A stretch of 64,000 bases of DNA. Source: Streptomyces pseudovenezuelae. GTDB lineage: Bacteria; Actinomycetota; Actinomycetes; Streptomycetales; Streptomycetaceae. Both the position numbers and the translations under genes were made by a program. The notes below the pieces were generated by a model, which made no database searches, was not told the origin of the DNA, and saw nothing but the letters and a program-made list of their open reading frames with translations. The stretch's first letter is position 1, and each line of letters opens with the position of its first letter. The stretch is taken from assembly GCF_001513955.1 (NCBI RefSeq), contig NZ_KQ948144.1:812853-876852 (forward strand). The letters are read 5' to 3'. Positions 16,443-24,344 of the stretch are shown piece by piece.

Positions 16443-16595
16443 ATGTCCAGACTGCTCGCCGCCGCACTGACCGTCGTGGTCGCCGCCCTGCTCGCGCTCG
16501 GTGCCGCGCTCGGCATCGTCGCGCTGCTGGAGGCGACACCCGAGCAGCCCAACACACCCCTGATCACCTACGAGCAGACGGACCAGGGGAGTTGA
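16443..16595 (+). CDS. Small single-pass membrane protein (DUF2613-like)
   Basis: A 50-residue protein: one strongly hydrophobic helix (about residues 3-30, many Ala, Leu and Val), then a short polar tail TPEQPNTPLITYEQTDQGS. It resembles the small DUF2613 membrane proteins of actinobacteria. GAGAGG lies upstream of the ATG, and the stop is 3 bp before the PucR-type regulator, with which it is probably co-transcribed. The function is unknown. Confidence 0.6.
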   Translation: MSRLLAAALTVVVAALLALGAALGIVALLEATPEQPNTPLITYEQTDQGS

Positions 16596-16598
16596 CCC

Positions 16599-17822
16599 GT
16601 GTCCGCCCGACCGGCAGCCCTGAACGCCCGCTCGGCCTGGCATGACGTCCCCCGCCTCCAGGTCCGCCGCTTCGCGGCCATCGCCATGTCCGAGGCGCCG
16701 GCTCTCGCGGAGGAGATCCTGCGCGAGATCCGCCGCGAGTACCCCCATCTGCCGGTCGTCCTGGACGACTCCGGTGAACCGATGGCCCTGGTCGGCATCC
16801 GCCGTGCCATCGAGGTCTTCGTCCAGCACCTGGAGACGGCGGAGGGCCGCCCGACGGTACCCCCGGGCGTCTTCCAGGAGTTCGGCCGCGGCGAGGGCCT
16901 CAACGGCCGCAGCCTGGACTCGCTCCAGGCGATCTACCGCATGGGCGTACGCCTGGCCTGGCGCCGGTTCGCCGAGATCGGCCAGCGCGTCGAGATCCCG
17001 CCGCCCGCGATGTACGAGCTGGTGGACGCGGGCTACGAGTACCTGGACGGCCTGGTCGACCAGTCGGTCCGCGGATACGCCGAGGCCGCGGCCCGCCAGG
17101 CCGGTGAGCGGCTGCGCCTCCAGCGCCGCCTGATGGAGTTACTGCTGGCCGAACGCCACCGGGGCGATCCGGCGGACGCGCTGACGGAACGCGCGGCCCG
17201 CATCGGCTGGCCCCTCCCGAAGAAGGTGGCGGTCGGCGTCCTGCTCCGCCCGGCCCGCGAGGCGGTGCCCCCGGCGGTGGGCCAGGGAGTCCTGCTCGAC
17301 ATGGACTACGAACAGCCCCGCATGGTCGTCCCCGAACCGGACGCGGCGGGCCGCCACGAACTCCTGCACCGGGCCCTGACCGGCTGGGCCGGCGCGATCG
17401 GCCCTCCGGTCCCCCTCGCCGACGCGGCCAAGTCCCTCCGCTGGGCCGAGGCCGCCGTACGCCTCATGGAACGCGACCTGCTCCCCGCCGGGGAGGTGCT
17501 GCACTGCACCGAACACACCGAGGCCCTGGTCCTGCTCCAGCCCGAGGAACTGATCGACGACCTCGCCCTGCGCTGCCTCGCCCCCCTGCGCCACTGCGGC
17601 CCCACCCACGGCCGCCGCCTCGCGGAGACCCTCCTGGCCTGGCTGGAGACCCGCGGCGGGGCCCCCGAGGTCGCGGCCCGCCTCGGCGTCCACCCCCAGA
17701 CCGTCCGCTACCGCCTCCGCCAGATCCGCGAACTGTGGGGCGACGAGATCGACGACCCGGACCGCCGCTTCGAACTGGAGCTGGTGCTGCGGGCTCGGCG
17801 GTTGCGGGGGGAGTTGGCGTGA
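16599..17822 (+). CDS. PucR-family helix-turn-helix regulator with a TTA codon
   Basis: A 407-residue cytoplasmic transcription regulator. Residues about 1-190 are an all-helical sensory domain found in many Streptomyces PucR-like proteins. A central region (about 200-330) resembles the degenerate GGDEF-like PucR domain, and the C-terminus has the typical helix-turn-helix AARLGVHPQTVRYRLRQIREL. Codon 181 (17139-17141, in MELLL) is TTA, which in Streptomyces needs the bldA tRNA, so full translation probably awaits development. The GTG start has GGGGAG 7 nt upstream. The target genes are unknown; the DUF3068/AftD-like cluster is the nearest candidate. Confidence 0.82.
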   Translation: MSARPAALNARSAWHDVPRLQVRRFAAIAMSEAPALAEEILREIRREYPHLPVVLDDSGEPMALVGIRRAIEVFVQHLETAEGRPTVPPGVFQEFGRGEGLNGRSLDSLQAIYRMGVRLAWRRFAEIGQRVEIPPPAMYELVDAGYEYLDGLVDQSVRGYAEAAARQAGERLRLQRRLMELLLAERHRGDPADALTERAARIGWPLPKKVAVGVLLRPAREAVPPAVGQGVLLDMDYEQPRMVVPEPDAAGRHELLHRALTGWAGAIGPPVPLADAAKSLRWAEAAVRLMERDLLPAGEVLHCTEHTEALVLLQPEELIDDLALRCLAPLRHCGPTHGRRLAETLLAWLETRGGAPEVAARLGVHPQTVRYRLRQIRELWGDEIDDPDRRFELELVLRARRLRGELA

Positions 17823-17824
17823 GC

Positions 17825-17858
17825 GACCCAGTGTGACGTGCCGCACACGGAGTGGGTC
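17825..17858 (+). terminator. Hairpin after the PucR-type gene
   Basis: GACCCA GTGTG pairs with CACAC and TGGGTC, with a small bulge, forming a stem-loop directly after the stop codon. It probably separates this gene from the IclR gene downstream. Confidence 0.45.
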
Positions 17859-17922
17859 TGGGCACCCCTTGCCCATTGCCCGAGGAAAGAGCATGTCGCT
17901 AGCCTGTGTTCGTCATGCCGAT

Positions 17923-17949
17923 CGTCTGTTGAAATTTCGAACGCAGACG
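17923..17949. promoter_or_regulatory. Operator-like palindrome before the IclR gene (GTTCGAAAT class)
   Basis: A 27-bp interrupted palindrome has perfect outer arms CGTCTG and CAGACG and a core TTGAAATTTCGAA. It contains ATTTCGAAC, the reverse complement of GTTCGAAAT, which recurs at 56913 and 58422. Lying 29 bp before the IclR start, it is a good candidate for auto-regulation. Confidence 0.6.
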
Positions 17950-17977
17950 CCTTAGACGCAAAGAGAGGGGGCCGGTT

Positions 17978-18751
17978 GTGGGACGCCTTGTACCTGCCGT
18001 GACCCGGGCTCTCGACATTCTCGAGCTCTTCCTCGACGGAGACGGGACTCTCTCCGCCCCCGACATCGTGCGCAAGCTCCAGCTGCCGCGCACCACCGTG
18101 CACGAGCTGGTGACCACTCTCGCCGCCCGGTCGTACATCGTCCAGGTTCCCGGCCAGCCGGGACGCTACCGGCTCGGGGTGCGGCCCTACCAGCTCGGCA
18201 GCCGGTACGCCGAGCAGCTCGACCTCGCCGCCGAGGGCCAGCAGGTCGCCCGGTCCGTCGCCGAGACCTGTGACGAGACCGTGCACGTGGCGATCCTGGA
18301 GGGCACCGACGTCATCTACATCGCCAAGGTCGACTCGACGCACGCGGTGCGGATGGTGTCGGCCGCCGGCCGGCGGCTGCCCGCGCACTGCACCTCCGTC
18401 GGCAAGATGCTCCTCGCCTCCCTCCCCGAGCCGCAGCTCGCCTCCCGCATCCCGCAGGACACTCCGCTCGTCGGCATGACGCCCAACAGCATCACCGACC
18501 CCGCGGCCCTGCGCGAGGCCCTCGACGAGATCCGGCAGCGCGGGGTCGCGGTCGAGAACCGGGAGTCCAACCCGGACGTCTCCTGCGTCGCCGCCCCGGT
18601 CCGCGACCGCACCGGCCAGGTCGTCGCCGCGCTCTCCATCTCCGTGCCGATGATCCGCTGGAGCGACGACCGCCGCGGCGAGCTGGAGCAGCTGGCCGCC
18701 AAGGGCGCCGCCGAACTGTCCGAGCGCCTGGGCCACCGGAGCGTGGGATGA
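17978..18751 (+). CDS. IclR-family transcription regulator
   Basis: A 257-residue regulator with an N-terminal winged helix (PAVTRALDILELFL, LPRTTVHELVTTLAARSYI) and a C-terminal IclR effector domain (LPAHCTSVGKMLLASLP, GVAVENRESNPDVSCVAAPV, ALSISVP). Such proteins sense small carboxylates or sugar acids. The stop overlaps the SMP-30 lactonase gene (ATGA), tying it to sugar-lactone metabolism. The GTG at 17978 follows AGAGAGGGG. The operator-like site upstream matches sites before the dehydratase and ytf operons, so it may control those distant genes too. Confidence 0.85.
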   Translation: MGRLVPAVTRALDILELFLDGDGTLSAPDIVRKLQLPRTTVHELVTTLAARSYIVQVPGQPGRYRLGVRPYQLGSRYAEQLDLAAEGQQVARSVAETCDETVHVAILEGTDVIYIAKVDSTHAVRMVSAAGRRLPAHCTSVGKMLLASLPEPQLASRIPQDTPLVGMTPNSITDPAALREALDEIRQRGVAVENRESNPDVSCVAAPVRDRTGQVVAALSISVPMIRWSDDRRGELEQLAAKGAAELSERLGHRSVG

Positions 18752-19596
18752 CCCGCCACTCGACCTTCGACGTCGCCGTACGCGCCGAGGCCACCCTCGG
18801 CGAGGGGCCCACCTGGGACGGCGAGCGGCTGCTGTGGATCGACATCCTGGGTGCCCGGCTCCACAGCTACGACCCCGCCTCGGGGCAGCGCACGGTCCGC
18901 GTGCTCGACCAGCACATCGGTGCCGTCAAGCCGCGCGTAGGCGGCGGACTCGTCCTCAACCTGCGCGACGGCGTCGCCCTCCTCGACCCCGACGGCTCCT
19001 TGCGCTGGCTCCACCACGAGCCCGTCCCGGGCCGCCGGGCCAACGACGCCGCCGTCGCCCCCGACGGTTCGCTGTGGGCCGGCACCATGCGCTACGACGA
19101 GGCACCGGGCGGCGGCACCCTGTCCCGGATCACGGGTGACGGCACCCACCGCACCGTCCTCGACGACGTGGCCGTCAGCAACGGCACCGGCTGGAGCCCG
19201 GACGGCCGGCTCATGTACTACGTCGACTCGCCCACCCGGCGGATCGACGTCTTCGACCACGAGGACGGGGAGCTCTCCGGCCGCCGCACCTTCGTCGCCG
19301 TCGAGGACGGCGCCGGCTTCCCCGACGGCCTCACCGTCGATGCCGACGGATGCGTCTGGGTCGCGCTGTGGGACGGGGGAGCGGTCCGCCGGTACACCCC
19401 TGACGGCGAGCTGGACCGGGTGATCACCCTCCCGGCCCCGCGCGTCACCGCGTGCGCGTTCGGCGGCCCCGACCTGACCGACCTCTACATCACCACGGCC
19501 CGCGTGGGGCTCACGGCCCCGCATCCGGTGGCGGGTTCGCTGCTGGTGGTGCCCGGAGCGGGCAAGGGCCTGAGGCAGCCGGCGTTCACCGGCTGA
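18748..19596 (+). CDS. SMP-30/gluconolactonase-family sugar lactonase
   Basis: A 282-residue six-bladed beta-propeller, metal-dependent lactonase of the SMP-30/regucalcin type that opens aldonolactones to aldonic acids in the cytoplasm. The metal ligands are visible: Glu in LGEGPTWD, Asn in SNGTGWSPDG and Asp in FPDGLTVDADG, with RRANDAA as the substrate-side loop. It is translationally coupled to the IclR regulator. It fits between the dehydrogenase (54709-55713) and the enolase-type dehydratase (55710-56867) in an oxidative sugar pathway; the exact lactone is not known. Its stop directly abuts the stop of the convergent FAD oxidoreductase. Confidence 0.82.
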   Translation: MTRHSTFDVAVRAEATLGEGPTWDGERLLWIDILGARLHSYDPASGQRTVRVLDQHIGAVKPRVGGGLVLNLRDGVALLDPDGSLRWLHHEPVPGRRANDAAVAPDGSLWAGTMRYDEAPGGGTLSRITGDGTHRTVLDDVAVSNGTGWSPDGRLMYYVDSPTRRIDVFDHEDGELSGRRTFVAVEDGAGFPDGLTVDADGCVWVALWDGGAVRRYTPDGELDRVITLPAPRVTACAFGGPDLTDLYITTARVGLTAPHPVAGSLLVVPGAGKGLRQPAFTG

Positions 19597-21000
19597 CTAC
19601 TGGAGCCCCGCCCTCTTCAGCTCCTCGGCGGTCAGCGGCGGCGCGGTGAGCGGCGGCTTGAGCGGCCCGACCAGCGCCGCCAGCAGGACGGACGGCCCCA
19701 GCAGCACCTCCGCCCGCCGCTCCAGCGAGGTCACGTCCGTCACCCGGCGGGCGACGCGTCCGTTCCCGGTGGCCGTGTGCATGAGCCGCGACACGTACGC
19801 GGCCACGAGCCGGTCCCGCGAGGTCGGCCCCTCCCGCGTCGCCCCCGGGTAGAAGACGTCCTGTCCGCCGGCCAGATCCCAGGCCGCCCCGACGGGCCGC
19901 GCCACCGCCCGCTGCACACGGCGCGCGAGACCGGGCGAGCCGAACCCGTGACGCTCAGTCAACTCCCGTAGCAGCACAGCACTCTGCGCTCCCACGGCCA
20001 GCCCGTGCCCGTAGAGCGGGTTGTACGCCGCGACCGCGTCGCCGAGGACCGTGAAGCCCTCCGGCCAGGCCGGCATCCGCTCGTAGAAGTGACGGCGGTT
20101 GACGGTCGCACGGGTGACCGCGACGTCGGACAGCGGCTCGGCGCGGGCGATGAGGTCGCCGATGAGCGGGTGCCGCAGCTTCTCGCGGGCGAACGGGAGG
20201 AAGGCGTCCGCTGCGGAGCCCGGTTCGCCGCCCCGGGTGCCGTTGAGGGTGACGATCCAGCGGCCGTCCTCGATGGGCAGCAGGAAACCCGCCCGGCCGG
20301 GGCCGCCGTCCCGCGGGTCGGACTGCACGTTGATCACCGGGAAGCCCTCGCGGGCCTGCTCGGGCGCGAGGTAGAGCCGACTGGCGTACGCGAGGCCGGA
20401 GTCGATCTCGCGCCGCTCCGGCGCCGGCAGCCCGAGGCCGGTGAGCCAGCGGGGCGCCTTCGAGCCGCGGCCGGTGGCGTCCACGACCAGGCCGGCCGCG
20501 AGGGTCCGCTCCCGGCCGTCCCGTTCCCGCACCCGGACCCCGGTGACCGCCCGCGCGTCACCCGTGAGCCCCAGGACCTCCGTGCCCGCGAGCAGCTCGA
20601 TCCGGTCGTCGGCGAGGACGCGGGCCCGGACGGTGGCGTCCAGCAGGTCGCGGCTCGCCAGGATCACGTGGTGCGACTCGGGCCAGCGGCGGAACCAGCC
20701 GCGCGGCGAGAGGACGACCATGTCCGTGGTGACCGGGGCCCGGCGCGCCCCGGCGTCCAGCAGCGCGCGGGTGATGCCCGGCAGCAGCCGCTCCATCGCC
20801 AGGACGCCGCCCGACCAGAGCATGTGGGCGTGCCGGGCCTGCGGGAGCCCCCTGCGGGGCGCGGGCGCCGTGGGCAGCTCGTCGCGCTCCACGACGACGA
20901 CCCGGTCGGCGGGACCGGCCAGGGCCCGCGCCGCGAGCATGCCGGTGTGGGATCCCCCGAGGACGACGGCGACTCTGGCGGGGGAGGGAGGTTCAGTCAT
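19597..21000 (-). CDS. FAD-dependent monooxygenase/oxidoreductase
   Basis: A 467-residue flavoprotein of the PHBH/halogenase-like group. It has an N-terminal Rossmann motif (VVLGGSHTGMLAARALAG), an acidic VVVVERDELP, an internal VVDATGRGSKAPRWL (DG-type motif) and the FAD ribityl motif GDAVAAYNPLYGHGLAVG. There is no halogenase tryptophan pair. The ATG at 21000 overlaps the preceding membrane-protein gene by 8 nt, so it belongs to a three-gene cassette with the 7TM protein and the metallopeptidase. The substrate is unknown. Confidence 0.75.
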   Translation of the reverse strand: MTEPPSPARVAVVLGGSHTGMLAARALAGPADRVVVVERDELPTAPAPRRGLPQARHAHMLWSGGVLAMERLLPGITRALLDAGARRAPVTTDMVVLSPRGWFRRWPESHHVILASRDLLDATVRARVLADDRIELLAGTEVLGLTGDARAVTGVRVRERDGRERTLAAGLVVDATGRGSKAPRWLTGLGLPAPERREIDSGLAYASRLYLAPEQAREGFPVINVQSDPRDGGPGRAGFLLPIEDGRWIVTLNGTRGGEPGSAADAFLPFAREKLRHPLIGDLIARAEPLSDVAVTRATVNRRHFYERMPAWPEGFTVLGDAVAAYNPLYGHGLAVGAQSAVLLRELTERHGFGSPGLARRVQRAVARPVGAAWDLAGGQDVFYPGATREGPTSRDRLVAAYVSRLMHTATGNGRVARRVTDVTSLERRAEVLLGPSVLLAALVGPLKPPLTAPPLTAEELKRAGLQ

Positions 21001-22225
21001 GCGTGGAGACGCTCTCTGCCGGGACGGCCGCACGGACACGGACCGCCGAGATCTCGTCGGGGCGGCCCAGGGCCTCGGAGACGGCCTGGATCTCCTGGAG
21101 CAGGTACGTGGTGTCGGCCTCGCTCCGGTCGTCGCCGTCCGGAGCGCGCCCGCGGGTCTCGACCGCGTCCACGATCGTCACCGCGGCCGCCAGCTCCTGC
21201 GCCCGGCCCCGCTCGTGGCCGAGGGCGAGGGCGGCGTCGTAGGCCCGGCGGCGCAGGTCCTCGTCGAGGAAGCGGGACAGGTACAGCAGCGCGTCGCGGA
21301 TGTAGGTCTCGCGGCGGATCAGCCGCATCTCGGCGGTGGCCCGCAGGGCGAGCGGTTCGCGGCCGCCGGCGACGGTCCGCAGCAGCCGGGCGAGCGGCTT
21401 CAGGCTCCGGTAGCGGCGGCGCACCAGCCAGCGGTCCTGCAGGTACTGCCCGGCGTGCGGGACGATGAAGCCGATCGCGACGAAGGTGGCGGCGATGCAG
21501 GCGGCCGAGGGCGCGATGTTGGTGTTCAGCCAGTCCAGGTCGTGGCCGGTCCAGCGGGCCACCACGGCGGTCAGCTTGGCCGCGCCGAAGAGCAGGTTCG
21601 TCGCGTAGCCGATGCCCAGGAAGCGCAGGCCCCAGCGCAGCCAGCCGTCGAGGCCGTCGGTCCGGATCCAGTTCCACACCAGCCGGGTCGTGATCGAGCA
21701 GGCCACGGCGTGCGCGAGGAGGTAGAGCAGGATCTCCTCGCGCATGAACGGCGTGCTCGCGTAGTAGGTGTCCAGGTCCCGGATCTGCTCCACGGGCACG
21801 TCGGCGAGCGCGAACAGCACCCACAGCGCGACGACCACGCCCGCGTAGACCGAGACCACCCAGCGGGTCGCGCGCCGCGTCTGCTCCCGGCGGTCGGTGT
21901 GGCCGTTGCGCCAGTGCACGACCAGCAGCAGCCAGGACGCGGACAGCGCGGTGAGCAGGGAGTACACCCAGGGCGCCGCGATGTTGGGCACGCCGGTGAC
22001 GCGGTTGGTCCAGGCGATGGTGCCGGGGGCCGCGAAGACGAAGACCGCGCAGGCGAACAGCAGCAGGCCGCCCACGGCCCGCAGCAGCGGGTCCCGCCAC
22101 AGCTTGAGGATGCTGGGCAGTTTGATCACCAGGGCCGCGGTCAGGACCAGGGCGGGCAGCCAGAAGGAGATGTACAGCCCGGTGAGGAACCCACCGGCGC
22201 CTTCGGCCAGGTGGAGAGGCGTCAC
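20993..22225 (-). CDS. MAB_1171c-like multi-helix membrane protein (DUF6545)
   Basis: A 410-residue protein. Residues about 1-255 contain seven hydrophobic helices, and residues about 265-410 are a soluble cytoplasmic helical region (RRRYRSLKPLARLLRTV onward). Databases call this family a putative transporter, but the 7TM-plus-cytoplasmic-domain layout also fits a receptor. The GTG at 22225 overlaps the stop of the metallopeptidase gene (GTGA), and the stop lies inside the FAD gene start. The three are a recurrent Streptomyces set, to my knowledge without an assigned function. Confidence 0.7.
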   Translation of the reverse strand: MTPLHLAEGAGGFLTGLYISFWLPALVLTAALVIKLPSILKLWRDPLLRAVGGLLLFACAVFVFAAPGTIAWTNRVTGVPNIAAPWVYSLLTALSASWLLLVVHWRNGHTDRREQTRRATRWVVSVYAGVVVALWVLFALADVPVEQIRDLDTYYASTPFMREEILLYLLAHAVACSITTRLVWNWIRTDGLDGWLRWGLRFLGIGYATNLLFGAAKLTAVVARWTGHDLDWLNTNIAPSAACIAATFVAIGFIVPHAGQYLQDRWLVRRRYRSLKPLARLLRTVAGGREPLALRATAEMRLIRRETYIRDALLYLSRFLDEDLRRRAYDAALALGHERGRAQELAAAVTIVDAVETRGRAPDGDDRSEADTTYLLQEIQAVSEALGRPDEISAVRVRAAVPAESVSTHD

Positions 22226-22815
22226 AGTGTCCTGCCTCCGGACCGGCGGTAGCCGAGGGACCGCTGGACGGGGCCGGGAGGGGTGCTGCCCCGGCCGGTC
22301 GCGTAGGGCCGGAAGGCGGCCGCCAGCCGGTGCCCGAAGTCGTCGGCCTCGGCCTCGTCGGCCTCCCGGGAGCCGTTGCGGGCGGCCACGGTCAGGGCGA
22401 CGGAGTCCCAGCCCGGCCGGTTGGCGAGCGCGTCCGCGGCGGCCGCGTGATGGTGGGCGTGGCCCGCGTGCAGGTGCCACAACTCATGGCCGAGGATGAC
22501 CAGTTGCTGCATCTCCTCGGCCCGCTCCTCGACGATGACGAGGTCGAAGTCCTCGAACTCCACCCACAGTCCGGTCACCGCGATCTCGTCGGGGAACCGT
22601 TCGAAACGCAGGTCGACGGGCCGCCCGCCGCGGCGGCCGCTCATCTCCTGGCACAGGATCCGGCACAGCTCGGGCACGTCGGCCGGGGGACGGAGTCGGG
22701 CCCGGACCGCGTCGGTGAGGTCGGAGACCAGATCGCGCATGGCCGGGGTCGCACGGGGGCGCCGTAGCGCCGAGGCGATCCGGGCCGCACTTCTGCGCGC
22801 ACCCGCTATGTCCAT
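22222..22815 (-). CDS. ImmA/IrrE-like (ParH-like) zinc metallopeptidase
   Basis: A 197-residue cytoplasmic protein with an N-terminal helical part and a zincin motif HELWHLH near residues 110-116; an EADEAEADDFG helix further on probably gives the third ligand. Related proteins (ImmA/IrrE) cleave a repressor to release gene expression, and databases often label this subgroup ParH-like or toxin component. The ATG at 22815 has GGGGG just upstream. No XRE-type partner gene adjoins it here, though the family often has one. It is the first gene of a three-gene operon and diverges from the arabinan operon. Confidence 0.72.
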   Translation of the reverse strand: MDIAGARRSAARIASALRRPRATPAMRDLVSDLTDAVRARLRPPADVPELCRILCQEMSGRRGGRPVDLRFERFPDEIAVTGLWVEFEDFDLVIVEERAEEMQQLVILGHELWHLHAGHAHHHAAAADALANRPGWDSVALTVAARNGSREADEAEADDFGHRLAAAFRPYATGRGSTPPGPVQRSLGYRRSGGRTL

Positions 22816-22913
22816 CCCACCCCCTGAACTCTCCCGCCGCCACAGGACGGGCTGTTCGAGAGTACGCGCCCCGTCCGGTCCCGTCACGCGATCCTTTTTT
22901 GCTGCGCGACCCA

Positions 22914-22942
22914 TTGACGAGAAAGCGCTTCCTGCTTACGGT
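22914..22942 (+). promoter_or_regulatory. Promoter of the arabinan operon
   Basis: TTGACG (22914-22919) and TACGGT (22937-22942) are separated by exactly 17 bp, a consensus-like housekeeping promoter. The spacer holds GAAAGCGCTTCC, a LacI/GalR-type operator palindrome. The same -35, spacer length and -10 recur at 45457-45485 before the second arabinanase. Confidence 0.75.
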
Positions 22943-22944
22943 CC

Positions 22945-22981
22945 CGTTCGAAGTTACGAGCGCAATTCGAGATATCGAACG
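22945..22981. promoter_or_regulatory. Operator-like inverted repeat after the arabinan promoter
   Basis: CGTTCGA and TCGAACG form a perfect inverted repeat separated by 23 bp, with a further TTCGAGAT inside. The site starts 3 bp after the -10 box, where a bound repressor would block transcription. The arms lie at the same distances from the -10 in the promoter at 45480. Confidence 0.6.
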
Positions 22982-22994
22982 GATGGGGCAGGGA

Positions 22995-24344
22995 ATGGGA
23001 CGACCTGACCTGAGCCGCCGGCACCTTCTCTCCGCTGCCGGCGGACTGACCGTCGCCGCCGGCTTCGGCTTCGCGGCCCTCGGCACCGGCGCCGACGCGC
23101 TCGCCTCCGGCGCGGACACCCGGGTGCGCTACTGGAACCTCTTCAGCGGCGGCGACGGCGCCAACATGATCGCGATGCTGGACGCCTTCCGGAAGGCCCA
23201 TCCGGGCATCGACGTGAAGGACTCCACCCTCCAGTGGGGCAACCCCTTCTACACCAAGCTCGCCATGGCGGCCGCGGGCAACCGCGCCCCCGACCTCGGC
23301 GTCATGCACATGGGCCGGGTCACCGGCTTCTCACCGGGCCGCCTGCTCGACCCGTGGGACGTCGGCCTGCTCGCCAAGTACGGCGTACGCGAACAGGACT
23401 ACAACCCCGCGCTGTGGAAGCGCGGCGTCATCGACGGCAAGCTCTACGCCCTCCCGCTCGACATCCACGTCCAGCTCTGCTTCTACCGCAAGGACGTGCT
23501 GAAGAAGGCGGGCCTGCTCGGCGACGACGGCCGGATGATCCCGGTCACCTCCACCGACGAGTGGTTCGACGTCCTGAAGAAGGCCAGGGCGGTCCAGAAG
23601 AAGGGCCTGCAGACGATCGGCCTGTGGACCAACGACCAGAACTTCCAGTGGTGGTTCTTCGTCGCCTTCTACACCCAGCTCGGCGGCCGGTGGTTCAACG
23701 ACGACAACACCGAGGTCCTCTTCGACCCCGACAAGGCCACCCAGGTCCTGGAGTTCCTCCGCCGCCACGTCACCGACGGGTACGTCATCCCCGGCGCCCC
23801 CACCGGCGAGCAGTTCATCAACGGCGCACCCTTCACCTGGGAGGGCAACTGGTCCGTGCCGGTCTTCTCCGGCGCGAAGCTGGACTACGGCGCGACCCCG
23901 CTGCCGCCCGTCTTCGGCAAGCAGGCCACCCACGCCGAGTCGCACGCCTTCGTCCTGCCCCACCAGGCGGGCCGCGGGGGCGCCACCAACGAGGGCGCCC
24001 ACGAACTCGCCGCGTACGTCGTCACGCACGCCCTGCAGTGGGCGGCCGGCGGTCACATCCCCGCGTACACACCGACGCTCTCCACGGCCGCGTACAAGAA
24101 GCTCACCCCGCAGAACGAGTACGTGAGCGCCATGGACCACCAGGCCACCGAGCCGAAGGTGTGGTTCGCGGGCTCCACCGGTGTGCTCGCCCAGGACCTC
24201 GGCCCGGTCGTCGTCTCCTCGACGATGGGCTCCGCGAAGCCCGCGTCGGTGGCGCAGACGATGAAGAGACACCTCACCAGACTCCTCGCCTCCAAGAACC
24301 CGATGGACGGCAGGACCGCCGCGCAGGGAGGTGCGGTCGCATGA
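22995..24344 (+). CDS. CUT1-type sugar-binding protein of the arabinan importer
   Basis: A 449-residue extracellular solute-binding protein (SBP_bac_1 type) that should capture arabino-oligosaccharides. It has a Tat-like signal (SRRHLLSAAGGLTVAAGFGF) and then the mature domain from about residue 40 (VRYWNLFSGGDG). No lipobox cysteine follows the hydrophobic core, so it is not an ordinary lipoprotein. The ATG at 22995 follows GGCAGGGA; earlier in-frame starts lack a site and overlap the operator. The stop overlaps the first permease gene (ATGA). The substrate is inferred from the adjacent arabinanase and arabinofuranosidase. Confidence 0.82.
   Translation: MGRPDLSRRHLLSAAGGLTVAAGFGFAALGTGADALASGADTRVRYWNLFSGGDGANMIAMLDAFRKAHPGIDVKDSTLQWGNPFYTKLAMAAAGNRAPDLGVMHMGRVTGFSPGRLLDPWDVGLLAKYGVREQDYNPALWKRGVIDGKLYALPLDIHVQLCFYRKDVLKKAGLLGDDGRMIPVTSTDEWFDVLKKARAVQKKGLQTIGLWTNDQNFQWWFFVAFYTQLGGRWFNDDNTEVLFDPDKATQVLEFLRRHVTDGYVIPGAPTGEQFINGAPFTWEGNWSVPVFSGAKLDYGATPLPPVFGKQATHAESHAFVLPHQAGRGGATNEGAHELAAYVVTHALQWAAGGHIPAYTPTLSTAAYKKLTPQNEYVSAMDHQATEPKVWFAGSTGVLAQDLGPVVVSSTMGSAKPASVAQTMKRHLTRLLASKNPMDGRTAAQGGAVA

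Noticed and set aside
14913..16595. A long plus-strand frame running from the GT gene through DUF3068 into the small membrane protein
   Set aside because: Only its last 50 codons (16443-16595) look coding, with a start and ribosome site of their own; the rest is antisense to recognised genes.
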